DNA from: Helicobacter japonicus
GTDB lineage: Bacteria; Campylobacterota; Campylobacteria; Campylobacterales; Helicobacteraceae
Length of the DNA stretch: 64,000 nt
Assembly: GCF_000762845.2 (NCBI RefSeq)
Contig: NZ_JRMQ02000001.1
Coordinates: forward strand, 62,001-126,000
Direction of reading: 5' to 3'
Shown here: positions 9,848 through 19,523 of the stretch, piece after piece
Position numbering within the stretch: position 1 is the first letter of the stretch
Layout: every line of letters begins with the position of its first letter
The notes under the pieces: generated by a model
What the model saw: the letters and a program-made list of their open reading frames with translations, nothing else
Databases searched by the model: none
Told to the model about the DNA's origin: nothing
Translations under genes and position numbers: made by a program

Positions 9848-10615
9848 TTAGAGTGCTAGAGCATCTTGTATGCTGTATAAGCCATTTTTTTGTTTTGTAA
9901 TCCAATGTGCCATATCAAGCGCACCTTTAGCAAAAGTAAGTCGTGAAGTTGCATTATGAGTGAGTTCTAAATATTCACCATCAAGATAGAATCCTACGCT
10001 ATGGCGTCCGCACACATCACCCCCACGTAAGCTCATCACAGCAATTTCACTCTCGCTTCGCTCTCCAATCATACCATTGCGCCCGCTGATGCGCACTTTA
10101 TCTAGGTTTAGTCCTCTCGCATTTGCACAAGTTTGTGCCAAAGTCAATGCTGTGCCTGATGGAGCATCTTTTTTATGTCGGTGGTGAATCTCACAAATTT
10201 CTATATTACTCTCTTTTAAAGTCTGTGCTACAAGTGAAACAATTTTGTTAAGCACAGCTATACCTTTACTCATATTTGTAGCGTATAAAATAGGCATCGT
10301 ATGTGAAGATTCTTCAATAAGATGATGAATGTCGTTATCAAGCCCGGTCGTGCCTATAACAAGTGGTGTAGGAGAAGTGATTGCTGCTTCAAGCAAAGCC
10401 TTTGTTGCTTCTGGTGAAGAAAAGTCAATAATCACATCACTTGATTCCAAAAAGATATGAAAATCACGTGTTACCATCGTGCTAGAAGGCAATGAATATT
10501 GCAATTCATTACGAACATATACGCTTGAAAGTGTGAATTGAGAATGATTTAAAATTTCTTCAATAAGGAGTCGCCCTACTCGCCCTGTCGCTCCAAAAAT
10601 TCCTACTTTTAGCAT
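9848..10615 (-). CDS. dapB: 4-hydroxy-tetrahydrodipicolinate reductase
   Basis: A 255-residue NAD(P)H-dependent reductase of the diaminopimelate/lysine pathway. The N-terminal Rossmann motif is VGIFGATGRVGRLL; the active-site stretch EICEIHHRHKKDAPSGTAL contains the conserved HH and K of DapB, with the PSGT substrate loop. Length is normal. lysA of the same pathway lies far away at 37206-38450, so the pathway is scattered. The product supplies meso-diaminopimelate for peptidoglycan as well as lysine. Confidence 0.96.
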   Translation of the reverse strand: MLKVGIFGATGRVGRLLIEEILNHSQFTLSSVYVRNELQYSLPSSTMVTRDFHIFLESSDVIIDFSSPEATKALLEAAITSPTPLVIGTTGLDNDIHHLIEESSHTMPILYATNMSKGIAVLNKIVSLVAQTLKESNIEICEIHHRHKKDAPSGTALTLAQTCANARGLNLDKVRISGRNGMIGERSESEIAVMSLRGGDVCGRHSVGFYLDGEYLELTHNATSRLTFAKGALDMAHWITKQKNGLYSIQDALAL

Positions 10616-10651
10616 ATATCCTCCCTTAATTGAAGTCTTATATTTTACGCC

Positions 10652-10674
10652 AAGGATTCTATAAAAGAATCCTT
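10652..10674 (-). terminator. Perfect 9-bp hairpin after trxB
   Basis: AAGGATTCT (10652-10660), loop ATAAA, AGAATCCTT (10666-10674). It sits 34 bases beyond the trxB stop in the direction of transcription and before dapB. There is no U-run, so termination is inferred from placement. The arms are built from an inverted pair of the over-represented GATTCT/AGAATC word. Confidence 0.5.
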
Positions 10675-10707
10675 AATAAAGCATATATAAGAACTCTCCT
10701 TATATAA

Positions 10708-11643
10708 TTATTTATGCTCCAAATACGCAATGGCTTGTAATGCGGCAGTAGCACCATCTCCAGCAGCGCATACAACTTGCTTAGAAGCTTGTGTGCGCAC
10801 ATCACCAGCGGCAAAGAGACCGGGAATGTTTGTTTTCATTGATAAATCTACTTTGATACTTCCCCATTCATCACATTCACAAAGCATTGAACCATTTTCT
10901 TGCTTTAAAGTCGCAGTATTGACATCATAGCCTACAAAGATAAAAATACCCATTACAGGAATATCTTCAAGCGTATTAGAATCTATGTGTTTGATAAGCA
11001 CACTCGTTACACCTGAGGCATCGCCTTTGATTTCCTCAACGACTGCAGGTGTGATAATGTGAATCTTATCATTTTTCTTTACATGCTCGATTGTAGAGGG
11101 TGCAGCGCGGAATTCATTTCTTCTATGCACCAAATGCACCTTAGAACAAATACGGCTTAAATACACTGCCTCTTCAAGTGCAGTATCACCTCCACCTAGC
11201 ACAACAACCTCTTGGTCTTTGTAAAAAAAGCCATCACAAGTGGCACAAGTGCTAATGCCTCTTCCCCAAAATTCGCTTTCACCCTTAAGGTTTGCTTTCT
11301 TTGGACTACCTCCAGCACAAAAAATAACTGCTTTTGCTTCTTCACTTTTGCCACCAGCAAGAGAAATAATAAATATATCTCCTTTTTTACTTACACGCGT
11401 TACTTCACTCATCTCGTGGCGCAAACCAAAACGGAAACATTGCTCTTGCCAAGGTTGCATAAACTCCATACCACTTACAATATCTTTCACACCCGGATAA
11501 TTTTCTATTTCACTACTTCCTGTAATTTGTCCGCCAGGCATTCCTTTTTCAAAAAGCACTACATTTTTAATACCACCTCTTGTAGCATATAGCCCTGCTG
11601 TAAGTCCAGCAGGACCACCACCGATTATTGCTAAATCAATCAT
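10708..11643 (-). CDS. trxB: Thioredoxin reductase
   Basis: A 311-residue FAD/NADPH flavoprotein that reduces thioredoxin. The FAD-binding motif is [18 protein letters not shown], the redox-active pair is C133/C136 in [10 protein letters not shown], the NADPH motif is [17 protein letters not shown], and the C-terminal FAD motif is GLFAAGDVR. The ATG follows AAAAGGAG. In microaerophiles this enzyme feeds the thioredoxin-peroxiredoxin defence, and tsaA lies at 15438-16034. Confidence 0.96.
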   Translation of the reverse strand: MIDLAIIGGGPAGLTAGLYATRGGIKNVVLFEKGMPGGQITGSSEIENYPGVKDIVSGMEFMQPWQEQCFRFGLRHEMSEVTRVSKKGDIFIISLAGGKSEEAKAVIFCAGGSPKKANLKGESEFWGRGISTCATCDGFFYKDQEVVVLGGGDTALEEAVYLSRICSKVHLVHRRNEFRAAPSTIEHVKKNDKIHIITPAVVEEIKGDASGVTSVLIKHIDSNTLEDIPVMGIFIFVGYDVNTATLKQENGSMLCECDEWGSIKVDLSMKTNIPGLFAAGDVRTQASKQVVCAAGDGATAALQAIAYLEHK

Positions 11644-11722
11644 TGTAACTCCTTTTCTAAATTATAAAAATTATCCATTATTAAAAACTATTAATTTAAC
11701 AAAAGAGTAAATATAAGAATCT

Positions 11723-12370
11723 TTACTTCATTTTAATAAAATTTGTTAAAAGCTTTAATCCAACCTCGTGGCTTTTTTCGGGGTGAGCTTGAATTCCAAA
11801 TAAATTATCTTTACTCACAATAGCACCAAAAGGATACCCATATTCACAATAGGCGAGTATCAACTCTTCTTTTGCCTTTATGTGAAAACTATGCACAAAA
11901 TAAAAAAAGCTTTTGTCATTAATACCAACAAAAAGTGGTGAATGTGCAGCATTGTGTGTAAAAATACAACTATTCCAACCAATATGTGGCACTTTAAGAG
12001 GTGCAATTTTTGAAAATTCAACAACTTCACCCTCCACAAGCTTAAGCCCGCTATGCTCACCAAATTCAAAGCTTTTTTCAAAAAGTAGTTGCATACCAAG
12101 GCAGATTCCAAGCAAATATTTGCCACTTTGAGCAAATTCAATCACTGCCTCATCTAAGCCTGTGCGTTGCAAATGCTCCATTGCATTGCCAAATGCCCCC
12201 ACACCAGGAAGCAAGAGCTTATCATAATCTTTAAGATTATCAGGTGAAGATTCTATATGCACTTCAAAATCATTTACAGAATCCACATTGTGAGTGCGGA
12301 TAAAATTAAAGGCATTTTGCACACTCCCTAAATTGCCCACACCATAATCAATAATACCTACTTTAATCAC
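11723..12370 (-). CDS. hisH: Imidazole glycerol phosphate synthase, glutaminase subunit
   Basis: A 215-residue class I glutamine amidotransferase supplying ammonia to HisF in histidine synthesis. The catalytic triad is visible as C90 (LLGICLGMQLLF) and H196/E198 (GIQAHPEKSHEVG); the oxyanion region is LLLPGVGAFGNAM. It starts at a GTG (12370) that overlaps the stop of the upstream 77-residue gene by eight bases. hisF is not in the window. Intact and of normal length. Confidence 0.95.
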   Translation of the reverse strand: MIKVGIIDYGVGNLGSVQNAFNFIRTHNVDSVNDFEVHIESSPDNLKDYDKLLLPGVGAFGNAMEHLQRTGLDEAVIEFAQSGKYLLGICLGMQLLFEKSFEFGEHSGLKLVEGEVVEFSKIAPLKVPHIGWNSCIFTHNAAHSPLFVGINDKSFFYFVHSFHIKAKEELILAYCEYGYPFGAIVSKDNLFGIQAHPEKSHEVGLKLLTNFIKMK

Positions 12371-12596
12371 TTGAAAGTCCTTTTAACCAATCTGCATTAC
12401 GCGCAATAACATTATCACATTTTTGCAATAAGCTATCGCGTATAGATTCCAAATCCTCACAACTTAGCACATTCATCACCGCAAAAGAAAGATGAGTGTG
12501 TGAAGAAGCTGGGATAGTATTGAGTAAAGATTCAATCTCTGCAATAAGTGCATCTTTTGAAGTAATCTCGCCATTTTTGCTCACATAAGAATCCAT
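12363..12596 (-). CDS. Small hypothetical protein upstream of hisH
   Basis: A 77-residue acidic, probably helical protein of unknown function, with a long predicted helix around SKDALIAEIESLLNTI and a second around CEDLESIRDSLLQKCDNVIARN. The ATG is preceded by an AAAGGAA site, and its end overlaps the hisH start by eight bases, so it is very probably expressed and coupled to hisH. No catalytic motif is visible. Confidence 0.7.
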   Translation of the reverse strand: MDSYVSKNGEITSKDALIAEIESLLNTIPASSHTHLSFAVMNVLSCEDLESIRDSLLQKCDNVIARNADWLKGLSSD

Positions 12597-12611
12597 ATCT
12601 TTCCTTTTTGT

Positions 12612-13604
12612 TTATATATCTTTAGGCATATCGCAAGTTTTCATATATGCACTGATATGTCGTTGTAATGCAGTGGTAAAAATATGAGAATAAGGCTTAT
12701 CAGCAGGCAGTTTTTCACAAAAAGTTTGCAATCTCTCATAATAATCTGCCTCTGTGATATGTCCTTTTAATAACTCATACTTAAGGTAAAGCCAATAGGT
12801 ATTAAGCACATCACTATGGCAGTAATGATTGATACACATTAAGGCTTTGATTTTAGATTCTCTCATCGCATTAGAATCTGCAGAATCTTTTTCTTGCCCT
12901 ATCTCTTCTTTAAAAATCTCATCACTACATAGATAAGTTTCAAACACCTGCTCACCATTCATATCATATTTACCCACCAAATCAAGCATTTGGCAGAGAT
13001 TATTCAAAGTGAGTGTGCGCACCGCTCCAAACTGCCCTAAACTATCAAGCAAATCAATATGAAAGCTCTCACTATATCTCTGGCGATAATTCTCCCATTT
13101 GGTTTTATTATGTGCGGGATTATCTTGCTCATAATATGCCCACGCACTTATGTCATAGCGCATAGCACGCAAAAGTAAAGTAGGTATATCAAAACATCTC
13201 CCATTGAAGCTTATAAGTTTTGGGTTATTTTTATTAAAAAAATGCCAAAATTCACTTAAAAGTGTTTTTTCTAAAGTATCTAAAAAATCTTGTCCTAAAA
13301 AATCATTTGGCACATTATCGCCTGTAAGGGAATCTTGCCCCTCATCTTTTATATCCTTAGAGAGAGTATTAAAAAAATGTGTGCCAAAGTGTCCTACTTT
13401 GACGAATCGTCCAAATTCATCACATATCACGCTAGAAATACTTATCACACGATGAAAACAAGGTGAGAGAAATTCGCTACCACTTTTCTCATATTGTGCA
13501 GCAAATGCTGCCTGTGTAATCTCTAAAGGCGAACCATCATAGCCAAAAGTGCGCTTGAGGAGATGAAAATCAGGAATTGTTTCAATATCAAAGACACATA
13601 TCAT
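12612..13604 (-). CDS. PolB-like 3'-5' exonuclease (DEDD superfamily)
   Basis: A 330-residue protein whose N terminus ICVFDIETIPD is the exo I motif of DEDD nucleases (D5, E7). SFNGRCFDIPTLLLRAM supplies exo II, and HYCHSDVLNTYWLYLKYEL has the exo III Asp. This fits the stand-alone exonuclease family related to the proofreading domain of DNA polymerase B (PF10108-type). It likely acts on DNA ends in repair, but the role is inferred. It is followed by the 77-residue gene and hisH, and faces purH divergently. Confidence 0.82.
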   Translation of the reverse strand: MICVFDIETIPDFHLLKRTFGYDGSPLEITQAAFAAQYEKSGSEFLSPCFHRVISISSVICDEFGRFVKVGHFGTHFFNTLSKDIKDEGQDSLTGDNVPNDFLGQDFLDTLEKTLLSEFWHFFNKNNPKLISFNGRCFDIPTLLLRAMRYDISAWAYYEQDNPAHNKTKWENYRQRYSESFHIDLLDSLGQFGAVRTLTLNNLCQMLDLVGKYDMNGEQVFETYLCSDEIFKEEIGQEKDSADSNAMRESKIKALMCINHYCHSDVLNTYWLYLKYELLKGHITEADYYERLQTFCEKLPADKPYSHIFTTALQRHISAYMKTCDMPKDI

Positions 13605-13630
13605 TTCATTGCCTTCTTACAAAATCTAGC

Positions 13631-13636
13631 TACAAT
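13631..13636 (+). promoter_or_regulatory. Candidate -10 element for purH
   Basis: TACAAT lies 30 bases upstream of the purH ATG in the 62-base divergent gap. No convincing -35 is seen, as is common in Helicobacter promoters. Confidence 0.4.
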
Positions 13637-13666
13637 ATTACCAAAATTTACTAACAAGGACAGAGT

Positions 13667-15202
13667 ATGTATGCGTTATTAAGCGTAAGTGATAAAGAAG
13701 GTATTGTCGAGTTTGCAAAGGATTTGGTGGCTTTGGATTATAAGATTCTAAGCACAGGTGGGACATTAAGCCTTTTGCAAAAGGCACAAATAAAGGCTAT
13801 TGATGTGAGTGATTTTACACAAAGTCCAGAGATGTTTGATGGGCGTGTAAAAACCTTGCACCCTAAAATTCACGGAGGGATTTTGTATCGAAGAGATAAT
13901 GCACAAGATATAGCCACAGCTCAAGCAAATCATATAGAATCTATTGATATAGTATGTGTCAATCTTTATCCTTTTAAACAAACTATTGAACGCACTGATG
14001 ATTTTAACGAGATTATTGAAAATATTGATATTGGCGGTCCAACTCTCGTGCGTGCTGCGGCAAAAAACTATGCAAATGTGCTTATTGTTACTGATAAAAA
14101 TGACTACAAACCCATTATAGAATCTTTACGCAATGGGCAAAATACGCTGGAGCTACGCAAAGAAATGATGATAAAGGCTTACTCACATACCGCAAGCTAT
14201 GATGCAATGATTGCAAATTATATGAATAAGCGATTTAAGCAGGGCTTTGGGGAACATTTCTTTATTCAAGGACAAAAGATTATGCAAACGCGCTATGGTG
14301 AGAATCCCCACCAAAAAGGCGCACTCTATGGATTTGGCACATTTTGGCAAGAACAATTTATTATCAAAAAGGGTGAAGCAAGTTTTAATAATCTCAATGA
14401 TATGAATGCGGCGATTAAAATCGCTACAAGCTTTGGTAAAGAAGCAAATGCAGTATGTATCGTAAAACACGCCAATCCTTGCGGCTTTGCACTTAAAGAT
14501 TCACTTTTATGCTCTTACAAAGCAGCTCTTGCTTGTGATAGCATAAGTGCTTATGGTGGTGTAGTGGCAGTAAATGGCATAGTGGATAAACCCTTAGCAG
14601 AAGAGATAAATAAGATTTTTGTAGAAGTGCTTATTGCTGGAGACATTACAGATGAGGCACTCAAGATTTTTGAAAGCAAAAAGCGTATGAAAATCTTTAC
14701 ACAAAATGATAAGGCTTTAAGTCTGCCTTGTGATATGTATGATTTTAAGCACATACAGGGAGGATTCTTGCTTCAAGAGAGTGATAGAGTAAATGAAAGT
14801 GAGATAGAAAACGCCACACTTGTAAGCCAAAAGACACCGAGTGAAACGCAAAAAAATGACCTCAAAATAGCTTATATAATTGCGGCACTTACAAAGTCAA
14901 ATTGCGTAGCTTATGTTAAAGATGGCGCACTTGTAGGTATCGGTATGGGAATGACAAGTCGCGTTGATGCAACAAGGGCAGCAATGGCAAAAGCAAAAGA
15001 TATGAATCTTGACTTGCAAGGCTGTGTATGCGCTTCTGAAGCATTTTTTCCATTCCGTGATAGTATAGATATAGCTCATCAATATGGCGTGAGTGCGATT
15101 ATACAGCCTGGAGGAAGTATCCGCGATGATGAAGTGATAGCAGCGTGTAATGAATATAATATGGCGATGTATTTCACACACACAAGGCATTTTTTGCACT
15201 AA
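13667..15202 (+). CDS. purH: Bifunctional AICAR formyltransferase / IMP cyclohydrolase
   Basis: A 511-residue enzyme catalysing the last two steps to IMP. The N-terminal cyclohydrolase domain begins [16 protein letters not shown] and contains STGGTLSLL and [13 protein letters not shown]. The C-terminal transformylase domain has the [12 protein letters not shown] motif with the catalytic Lys-His pair, and near the end [10 protein letters not shown]-like and [16 protein letters not shown] motifs. It follows AAGGAC and a TACAAT -10 element. Transcribed alone; the next gene is convergent. Confidence 0.96.
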   Translation: MYALLSVSDKEGIVEFAKDLVALDYKILSTGGTLSLLQKAQIKAIDVSDFTQSPEMFDGRVKTLHPKIHGGILYRRDNAQDIATAQANHIESIDIVCVNLYPFKQTIERTDDFNEIIENIDIGGPTLVRAAAKNYANVLIVTDKNDYKPIIESLRNGQNTLELRKEMMIKAYSHTASYDAMIANYMNKRFKQGFGEHFFIQGQKIMQTRYGENPHQKGALYGFGTFWQEQFIIKKGEASFNNLNDMNAAIKIATSFGKEANAVCIVKHANPCGFALKDSLLCSYKAALACDSISAYGGVVAVNGIVDKPLAEEINKIFVEVLIAGDITDEALKIFESKKRMKIFTQNDKALSLPCDMYDFKHIQGGFLLQESDRVNESEIENATLVSQKTPSETQKNDLKIAYIIAALTKSNCVAYVKDGALVGIGMGMTSRVDATRAAMAKAKDMNLDLQGCVCASEAFFPFRDSIDIAHQYGVSAIIQPGGSIRDDEVIAACNEYNMAMYFTHTRHFLH

Positions 15203-15300
15203 AATTTTTATTTTTTATTGCTGTTACTTTTTGTAAAATATTAGAAATAATATCTTTAAAATTTAAAAAATATTTTTCTTTGGTATATAGAAAATCTCAA

Positions 15301-15327
15301 GCACCACTCTTATTTTAGATGTGGTGC
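15301..15327. terminator. Hairpin downstream of purH
   Basis: GCACCAC (15301-15307) pairs with GTGGTGC (15321-15327) around a 13-base loop in the 235-base gap between purH and tsaA. No U-run follows; it may end purH transcription or fold in the tsaA 3' region. Confidence 0.4.
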
Positions 15328-15382
15328 AATTACAACAAAGCAAAATTGAATTTGGTTAAAGAAGTTAAGAATCCTACTAAAC

Positions 15383-15420
15383 CTCAAGCCTCCTTAATTT
15401 AGGAGGGATAGAGACTTGAG
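15383..15420 (-). terminator. Two-tier hairpin after tsaA
   Basis: Outer arms CTCAAG (15383-15388) and CTTGAG (15415-15420) enclose inner arms CCTCCT (15389-15394) and AGGAGG (15401-15406). It lies 18 bases past the tsaA stop and is the best terminator candidate for that gene. Confidence 0.5.
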
Positions 15421-15437
15421 ATGATTTAAAATGAGGA

Positions 15438-16034
15438 TTAAAGCTTATCAGCGTTTTTAGCAAGATAATCTGCTACACCTTTTGCATCAGGCTTCATACC
15501 TGCATCACCTTTATTCCAACCTGCTGGGCATACTTCACCGTGTTCTTCAACAAATAGCATTGCATCTACCATACGAATCATTTCATCAACATTACGTCCA
15601 AGTGGTAAATCATTAATCACCGCGTGGCGCACTACTTTGTTCTTATCAATCAAAAAGCTACCGCGAAGTGCTACTGCGCCATTGAAAAGCACATCATAAT
15701 CACGAGAAATTTGTTTTGTAATATCAGATACCATAGGAAATTCTACTGCGCCAATCCCACCTTCATTCACAGGGACATTTCTCCACGCAAAATGCACTTC
15801 TTTAGAATCTATTGATACACCTATTACATTTACGCCACGCTCTTTAAAATCTTTTACACGTTTGCTGAATGCAATAATTTCGCTTGGGCATACAAAAGTA
15901 AAATCTTTAGGCCAAAAGAAAACTACTGCACCATTTTTGCCAAGATTTTGATAAAGGCTAAAGCTATTTTCAAAAGTGCCATCTGCCTTTACTGCCTCTG
16001 CTGTAAAATCTGGTGCTGGTTTTGTAACTAACAT
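15438..16034 (-). CDS. tsaA: 2-Cys peroxiredoxin (alkyl hydroperoxide reductase, TsaA type)
   Basis: A 198-residue typical 2-Cys peroxiredoxin that reduces hydrogen peroxide, organic peroxides and peroxynitrite, using thioredoxin in Helicobacter. The peroxidatic cysteine is C49 in DFTFVCPSEI and the resolving cysteine is C169 in GEVCPAGW; a GGIG loop is present. It is monocistronic, with a TATAAT -10 at 16077-16082 and a palindrome (AATAACA...TGTTATT) just downstream of it, suggesting metal- or peroxide-responsive repression by Fur or PerR. Confidence 0.95.
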   Translation of the reverse strand: MLVTKPAPDFTAEAVKADGTFENSFSLYQNLGKNGAVVFFWPKDFTFVCPSEIIAFSKRVKDFKERGVNVIGVSIDSKEVHFAWRNVPVNEGGIGAVEFPMVSDITKQISRDYDVLFNGAVALRGSFLIDKNKVVRHAVINDLPLGRNVDEMIRMVDAMLFVEEHGEVCPAGWNKGDAGMKPDAKGVADYLAKNADKL

Positions 16035-16061
16035 ATTAACTCCTTAATAAAAAAAATTATT

Positions 16062-16078
16062 AATAACAAATTGTTATT
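16062..16078 (-). promoter_or_regulatory. Candidate Fur/PerR operator of tsaA
   Basis: AATAACA-AAT-TGTTATT is a perfect inverted repeat with a three-base centre, 28-44 bases upstream of the tsaA ATG. It abuts a TATAAT -10 (16077-16082), so a repressor bound here would block transcription. The assignment to Fur or PerR is an inference from its AT-rich dyad. Confidence 0.5.
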
Positions 16079-16132
16079 ATAATGCTATTTTAATATGCAG
16101 AAGTAACTCAATAGTAACAAAAAATTATTTTA

Positions 16133-18130
16133 CTAAAAATACACTCTTATTTTTGCCCATACACTGCGTCCGGGTTCATAGATTCTCGTTGTAGGTGGAA
16201 TGTCTAATGCTCCATTTTTAGAGAGATGATACGCATAAAGTGTATTGGTGAGATTATCTACTCCCGCAAGAAACATAAAATATTTATGCTTATAGCCTCC
16301 ATAGAGATTAAGTGTTACAAATCCTTTAGAATTTCCATAGTCTCTACCTATGACATTACCATAATTAAGTGCATATCTATGTTGGGCTGCATTAGCAAAC
16401 ATATCAAGCCTTAAAAGCCAATTACCATAATTGTAAAAACTTGAGAGTTGTGCCTGAAGTGGAGCAATCTGTGGAAGTGCCGACTTAGCCTTATATTCCC
16501 CTATACTAAGGAGATTCTGTGCATAAGTATAGGCAAGTGAGCCATAAAAGTGCAAACTATCCCACATAATATATTCTGCCTCTACTTCTCCACCTGTAAG
16601 AAAAGCATCGGTATTAAAAGCACGTGCTGTTGTTGGAATATAGTTAATTAAAATATAATTTGCCATATGTGAAGCATACGCAGAAACTTTGGCATTAAAA
16701 GATGTGTTTTTTACCACAAGTCCCACATCAAACTGGGTATTTGTCTCTGGTGAAAGATTCATACCATTATCTTTACTTCGTTCCCAAAAATCCGCTCCTC
16801 TTTGTGCTACACCTAATCCCGCATATAATGTAGATTTGTCTAAATAATGCTCATATCGCACAAAGCCACTTGCAAGGTTATTTTTATCCTCTGCTGCACT
16901 TCGTGCTGCTAGCTGTTTTTGTTCTGTTATAAGATAATCATATCTTGCCCCAAAGGCTATACCAAAATTTGATTGTGAATGATATTGCCCTTGTGTAAAA
17001 AAACCTAGATTTTTGAAAGTAAAATTTGGGTTATATTTTTGATTAAGTATAGCATTTGCTGCAGATTCTGAATTTTGCGCTCCACTTGTGCGAATCTCGT
17101 GTGAATCGTGGTTATAATTACTCCCCACATAGAGTTCTACTCTCTCTCCAAAATAAAATCTCCCCTCTATCTTACCACCTGTATTTGTGCGTTTTGGATT
17201 ACTCAACATAAAGTTAGCACTAACAGGGCGATGTGAAAAATTATCCATAATATGGTCTATGGCATTGTGCCAAACTCGCATATCAAGCCTATCAAAAGTA
17301 TCATTAATATGCTGCTGCAAAGCAAAATTGTATGATGTCCTATCAAATGTTCGAGCGTCCATTGTCCTATCCGCATAGGAGGCATTTCCGCGTCCCAAAT
17401 CTACATCAAACTCGATAGCCGTGCTTGAGGTAGGTGTAAGTGTGCCTATAAGGCTTACAGATTCTCTTTTATAAGCTGAATGCACGATTGCATCATCTCC
17501 AGTTTTATAATCATCACTCCTATAACTTGAAGCAACAACCTGCAATGAGCCATATTTTCCTCCAGCTAAAGCACTTGCATTCATATCTAATCGCCCAAAA
17601 CTCCCATATAAAGCACTTGCATCAGCATTAAAACTGCCTTTTTGAAGGCGTGTTATATCTCGCTCAAATAATACTCCGCCTCCAATAAGCGCACCATAAC
17701 GCACATCTTGAGGACCCTTTAATATACTGATACGATTATAATTTTCGGGAAAAACATAAGTGATTGTTGTATCCATACGCCCACCACAAGCACCATTAAG
17801 ATTCCCACCACTTATAAAAATTGGTAGTCTTGAAGCACCCTGTGAGCGATAAAATATTTCACTCCCTCCGCCACCTTTACGCGTCATTGAGAATCCCGGA
17901 AACAAAAGCATAGACTTAGCTACATCGCCTGAATGTAATGGTGTATCTTTACCATACATATCCACATTTAAAGGAGATTCTAAGATGTCTTTAGCATATG
18001 TGGCTGTTACAACTGATGTGGGGAGAACACGTCTTTTTGTCTGTTCCCTATTTTCTTCCTCTGCATACAAAGTGCTTTGTGCTAGAAATATCCCACATAC
18101 ACACAACCACTTATATTTTAACAAATCCAT
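16133..18130 (-). CDS. TonB-dependent copper receptor, OprC/NosA family
   Basis: A 665-residue outer membrane receptor. The ATG at 18130 follows GAGGAGGG; an upstream in-frame TTG overlaps that ribosome site and is rejected. A signal peptide ends near TLYAEE. The plug domain has RISILKGPQDVRYG and VLFERD, and the protein ends in an aromatic beta-signal (AKIRVYF). Two copper-ligand motifs known from Pseudomonas OprC are visible: CxxxM as C115-M119 (GACGGRMD) and HxM as H293-M295 (DHIMDN). It therefore probably takes up copper. A 14-base A/T tract lies 69-82 bases upstream of the start. Confidence 0.85.
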   Translation of the reverse strand: MDLLKYKWLCVCGIFLAQSTLYAEEENREQTKRRVLPTSVVTATYAKDILESPLNVDMYGKDTPLHSGDVAKSMLLFPGFSMTRKGGGGSEIFYRSQGASRLPIFISGGNLNGACGGRMDTTITYVFPENYNRISILKGPQDVRYGALIGGGVLFERDITRLQKGSFNADASALYGSFGRLDMNASALAGGKYGSLQVVASSYRSDDYKTGDDAIVHSAYKRESVSLIGTLTPTSSTAIEFDVDLGRGNASYADRTMDARTFDRTSYNFALQQHINDTFDRLDMRVWHNAIDHIMDNFSHRPVSANFMLSNPKRTNTGGKIEGRFYFGERVELYVGSNYNHDSHEIRTSGAQNSESAANAILNQKYNPNFTFKNLGFFTQGQYHSQSNFGIAFGARYDYLITEQKQLAARSAAEDKNNLASGFVRYEHYLDKSTLYAGLGVAQRGADFWERSKDNGMNLSPETNTQFDVGLVVKNTSFNAKVSAYASHMANYILINYIPTTARAFNTDAFLTGGEVEAEYIMWDSLHFYGSLAYTYAQNLLSIGEYKAKSALPQIAPLQAQLSSFYNYGNWLLRLDMFANAAQHRYALNYGNVIGRDYGNSKGFVTLNLYGGYKHKYFMFLAGVDNLTNTLYAYHLSKNGALDIPPTTRIYEPGRSVWAKIRVYF

Positions 18131-18198
18131 AAAAACCCTCCTCAAAAATTAATGTTTATCTTATAATATAATATATTTTAAGAATTGTCTTGGGATTG

Positions 18199-18212
18199 TT
18201 TTTTTTTTTTTT
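18199..18212. repeat. T14 homopolymer between copper receptor and metK
   Basis: Fourteen consecutive T on the + strand (A14 toward the receptor gene). It lies upstream of the receptor's AT-rich -10 region (TATAAG/TATATT), where an A-tract would act like an UP element. Such tracts vary in length by slippage. Confidence 0.9.
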
Positions 18213-18276
18213 GAAATAAGAAATTGTGTAAAAAATAAACAAAAATGCAAAATACATATTGTAATATTAAATATTT

Positions 18277-18286
18277 GTGCTAAAAT
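18277..18286 (+). promoter_or_regulatory. Extended -10 promoter of metK
   Basis: TG at 18277-18278 precedes TAAAAT at 18281-18286, giving an extended -10 about 33 bases before the metK ATG. The transcript leader would be about 25 bases with AAGGTGAG as ribosome site. Confidence 0.45.
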
Positions 18287-18318
18287 CTCACATAAATTTT
18301 AAATTACAAGGTGAGTTT

Positions 18319-19476
18319 ATGAAAAAATCATTTCTTTTTACTTCAGAATCTGTAACCGAAGGACACCCAGACAAAATGGCTGACCAAATCAGTGATGCAG
18401 TGCTTGATTATATCATTGAACGTGATAAAAAAGCACGTGTAGCGTGTGAAACATTAGTAAGCAATGGTTTTTGCGTAATTGCAGGGGAACTTAAAACTCA
18501 TATCTACGCACCTATGCAAGAAATTGCACGAAAAGTTGTGCAAGAAATTGGCTATACTGACGCCCTTTATGGCTTTGATTATCGCTCTGCAGCTGTTCTT
18601 AATGGTATTGGTGAGCAAAGCCCAGATATTAATCAAGGCGTAGATAGAGACGATGGCGAGATTGGCGCAGGCGACCAAGGGCTAATGTTTGGCTATGCGT
18701 GTAGAGAAACACCTTCTCTTATGCCTCTGCCTATTTGGCTCTCTCATCGTCTTACAGAGGGTTTAGCAGCAAAACGCAAGGACGGCACTCTGCCATTTTT
18801 ACGCCCCGATGGCAAAAGCCAAGTTACCGTGCGCTATGAAAATGGCAAACCTGTAAGCATCGATACGATTGTTATTTCTACACAACATAGTCCAGAAACA
18901 CAACAAACTCATTTAAAAGATGCAGTCATTGAAGAGATTGTGCAAAAAGTGCTTCCAAAGGAATATCTAAATGACAATATCCGCTACTTTGTGAATCCCA
19001 CAGGCAAATTTGTTATTGGAGGACCACAAGGTGATGCAGGTTTAACAGGACGCAAAATTATTGTAGATACTTATGGTGGGAGCTGTCCGCACGGTGGTGG
19101 TGCATTTAGTGGTAAAGACCCAAGCAAAGTGGATAGAAGTGCAGCTTATGCAGCGCGTTATGTCGCTAAGAATCTTGTAGCAAGCGGCGTTTGTGATAAA
19201 GCCACCGTGCAAGTAGCCTATGCTATTGGGGTGGTAGAGCCTGTTTCAATTTTAGTAGATTCACACGGCACAGGAAAAGTTGAAGATTCTAAACTTACTG
19301 AATGCGTGAAAAATGTATTCCGCCTCACGCCAAAAGGCATTATAGAATCTTTAGATTTATTGCGCCCTATCTATCGTCAAACCGCAGCCTATGGACATTT
19401 TGGAAGAGAATTGCCAGACTTTACTTGGGAAAAAACTGATAAGGTAGAGGCGATTAAGGATTTTTGCGGATTATAG
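18319..19476 (+). CDS. metK: S-adenosylmethionine synthetase
   Basis: A 385-residue enzyme forming SAM from methionine and ATP. Motifs include [43 protein letters not shown] and [19 protein letters not shown], which together supply the ATP, Mg and K sites. The ATG at 18319 follows AAGGTGAG; an in-frame GTG at 18277 falls inside the promoter and is rejected. The stop codon is embedded in the downstream hairpin. It is transcribed alone, divergently from the copper receptor. Confidence 0.97.
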   Translation: MKKSFLFTSESVTEGHPDKMADQISDAVLDYIIERDKKARVACETLVSNGFCVIAGELKTHIYAPMQEIARKVVQEIGYTDALYGFDYRSAAVLNGIGEQSPDINQGVDRDDGEIGAGDQGLMFGYACRETPSLMPLPIWLSHRLTEGLAAKRKDGTLPFLRPDGKSQVTVRYENGKPVSIDTIVISTQHSPETQQTHLKDAVIEEIVQKVLPKEYLNDNIRYFVNPTGKFVIGGPQGDAGLTGRKIIVDTYGGSCPHGGGAFSGKDPSKVDRSAAYAARYVAKNLVASGVCDKATVQVAYAIGVVEPVSILVDSHGTGKVEDSKLTECVKNVFRLTPKGIIESLDLLRPIYRQTAAYGHFGRELPDFTWEKTDKVEAIKDFCGL

Positions 19477-19495
19477 AATCTTGCTTGATTCTATA
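19472..19495 (+). terminator. Hairpin overlapping the metK stop codon
   Basis: TATAGAATC (19472-19480), loop TTGCTT, GATTCTATA (19487-19495). The TAG stop (19474-19476) lies in the left arm. It is another inverted pair of the AGAATC/GATTCT word. No long U-run follows. Confidence 0.5.
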
Positions 19496-19523
19496 AAGCT
19501 AGGTTATTTAGAATAATCACTAA

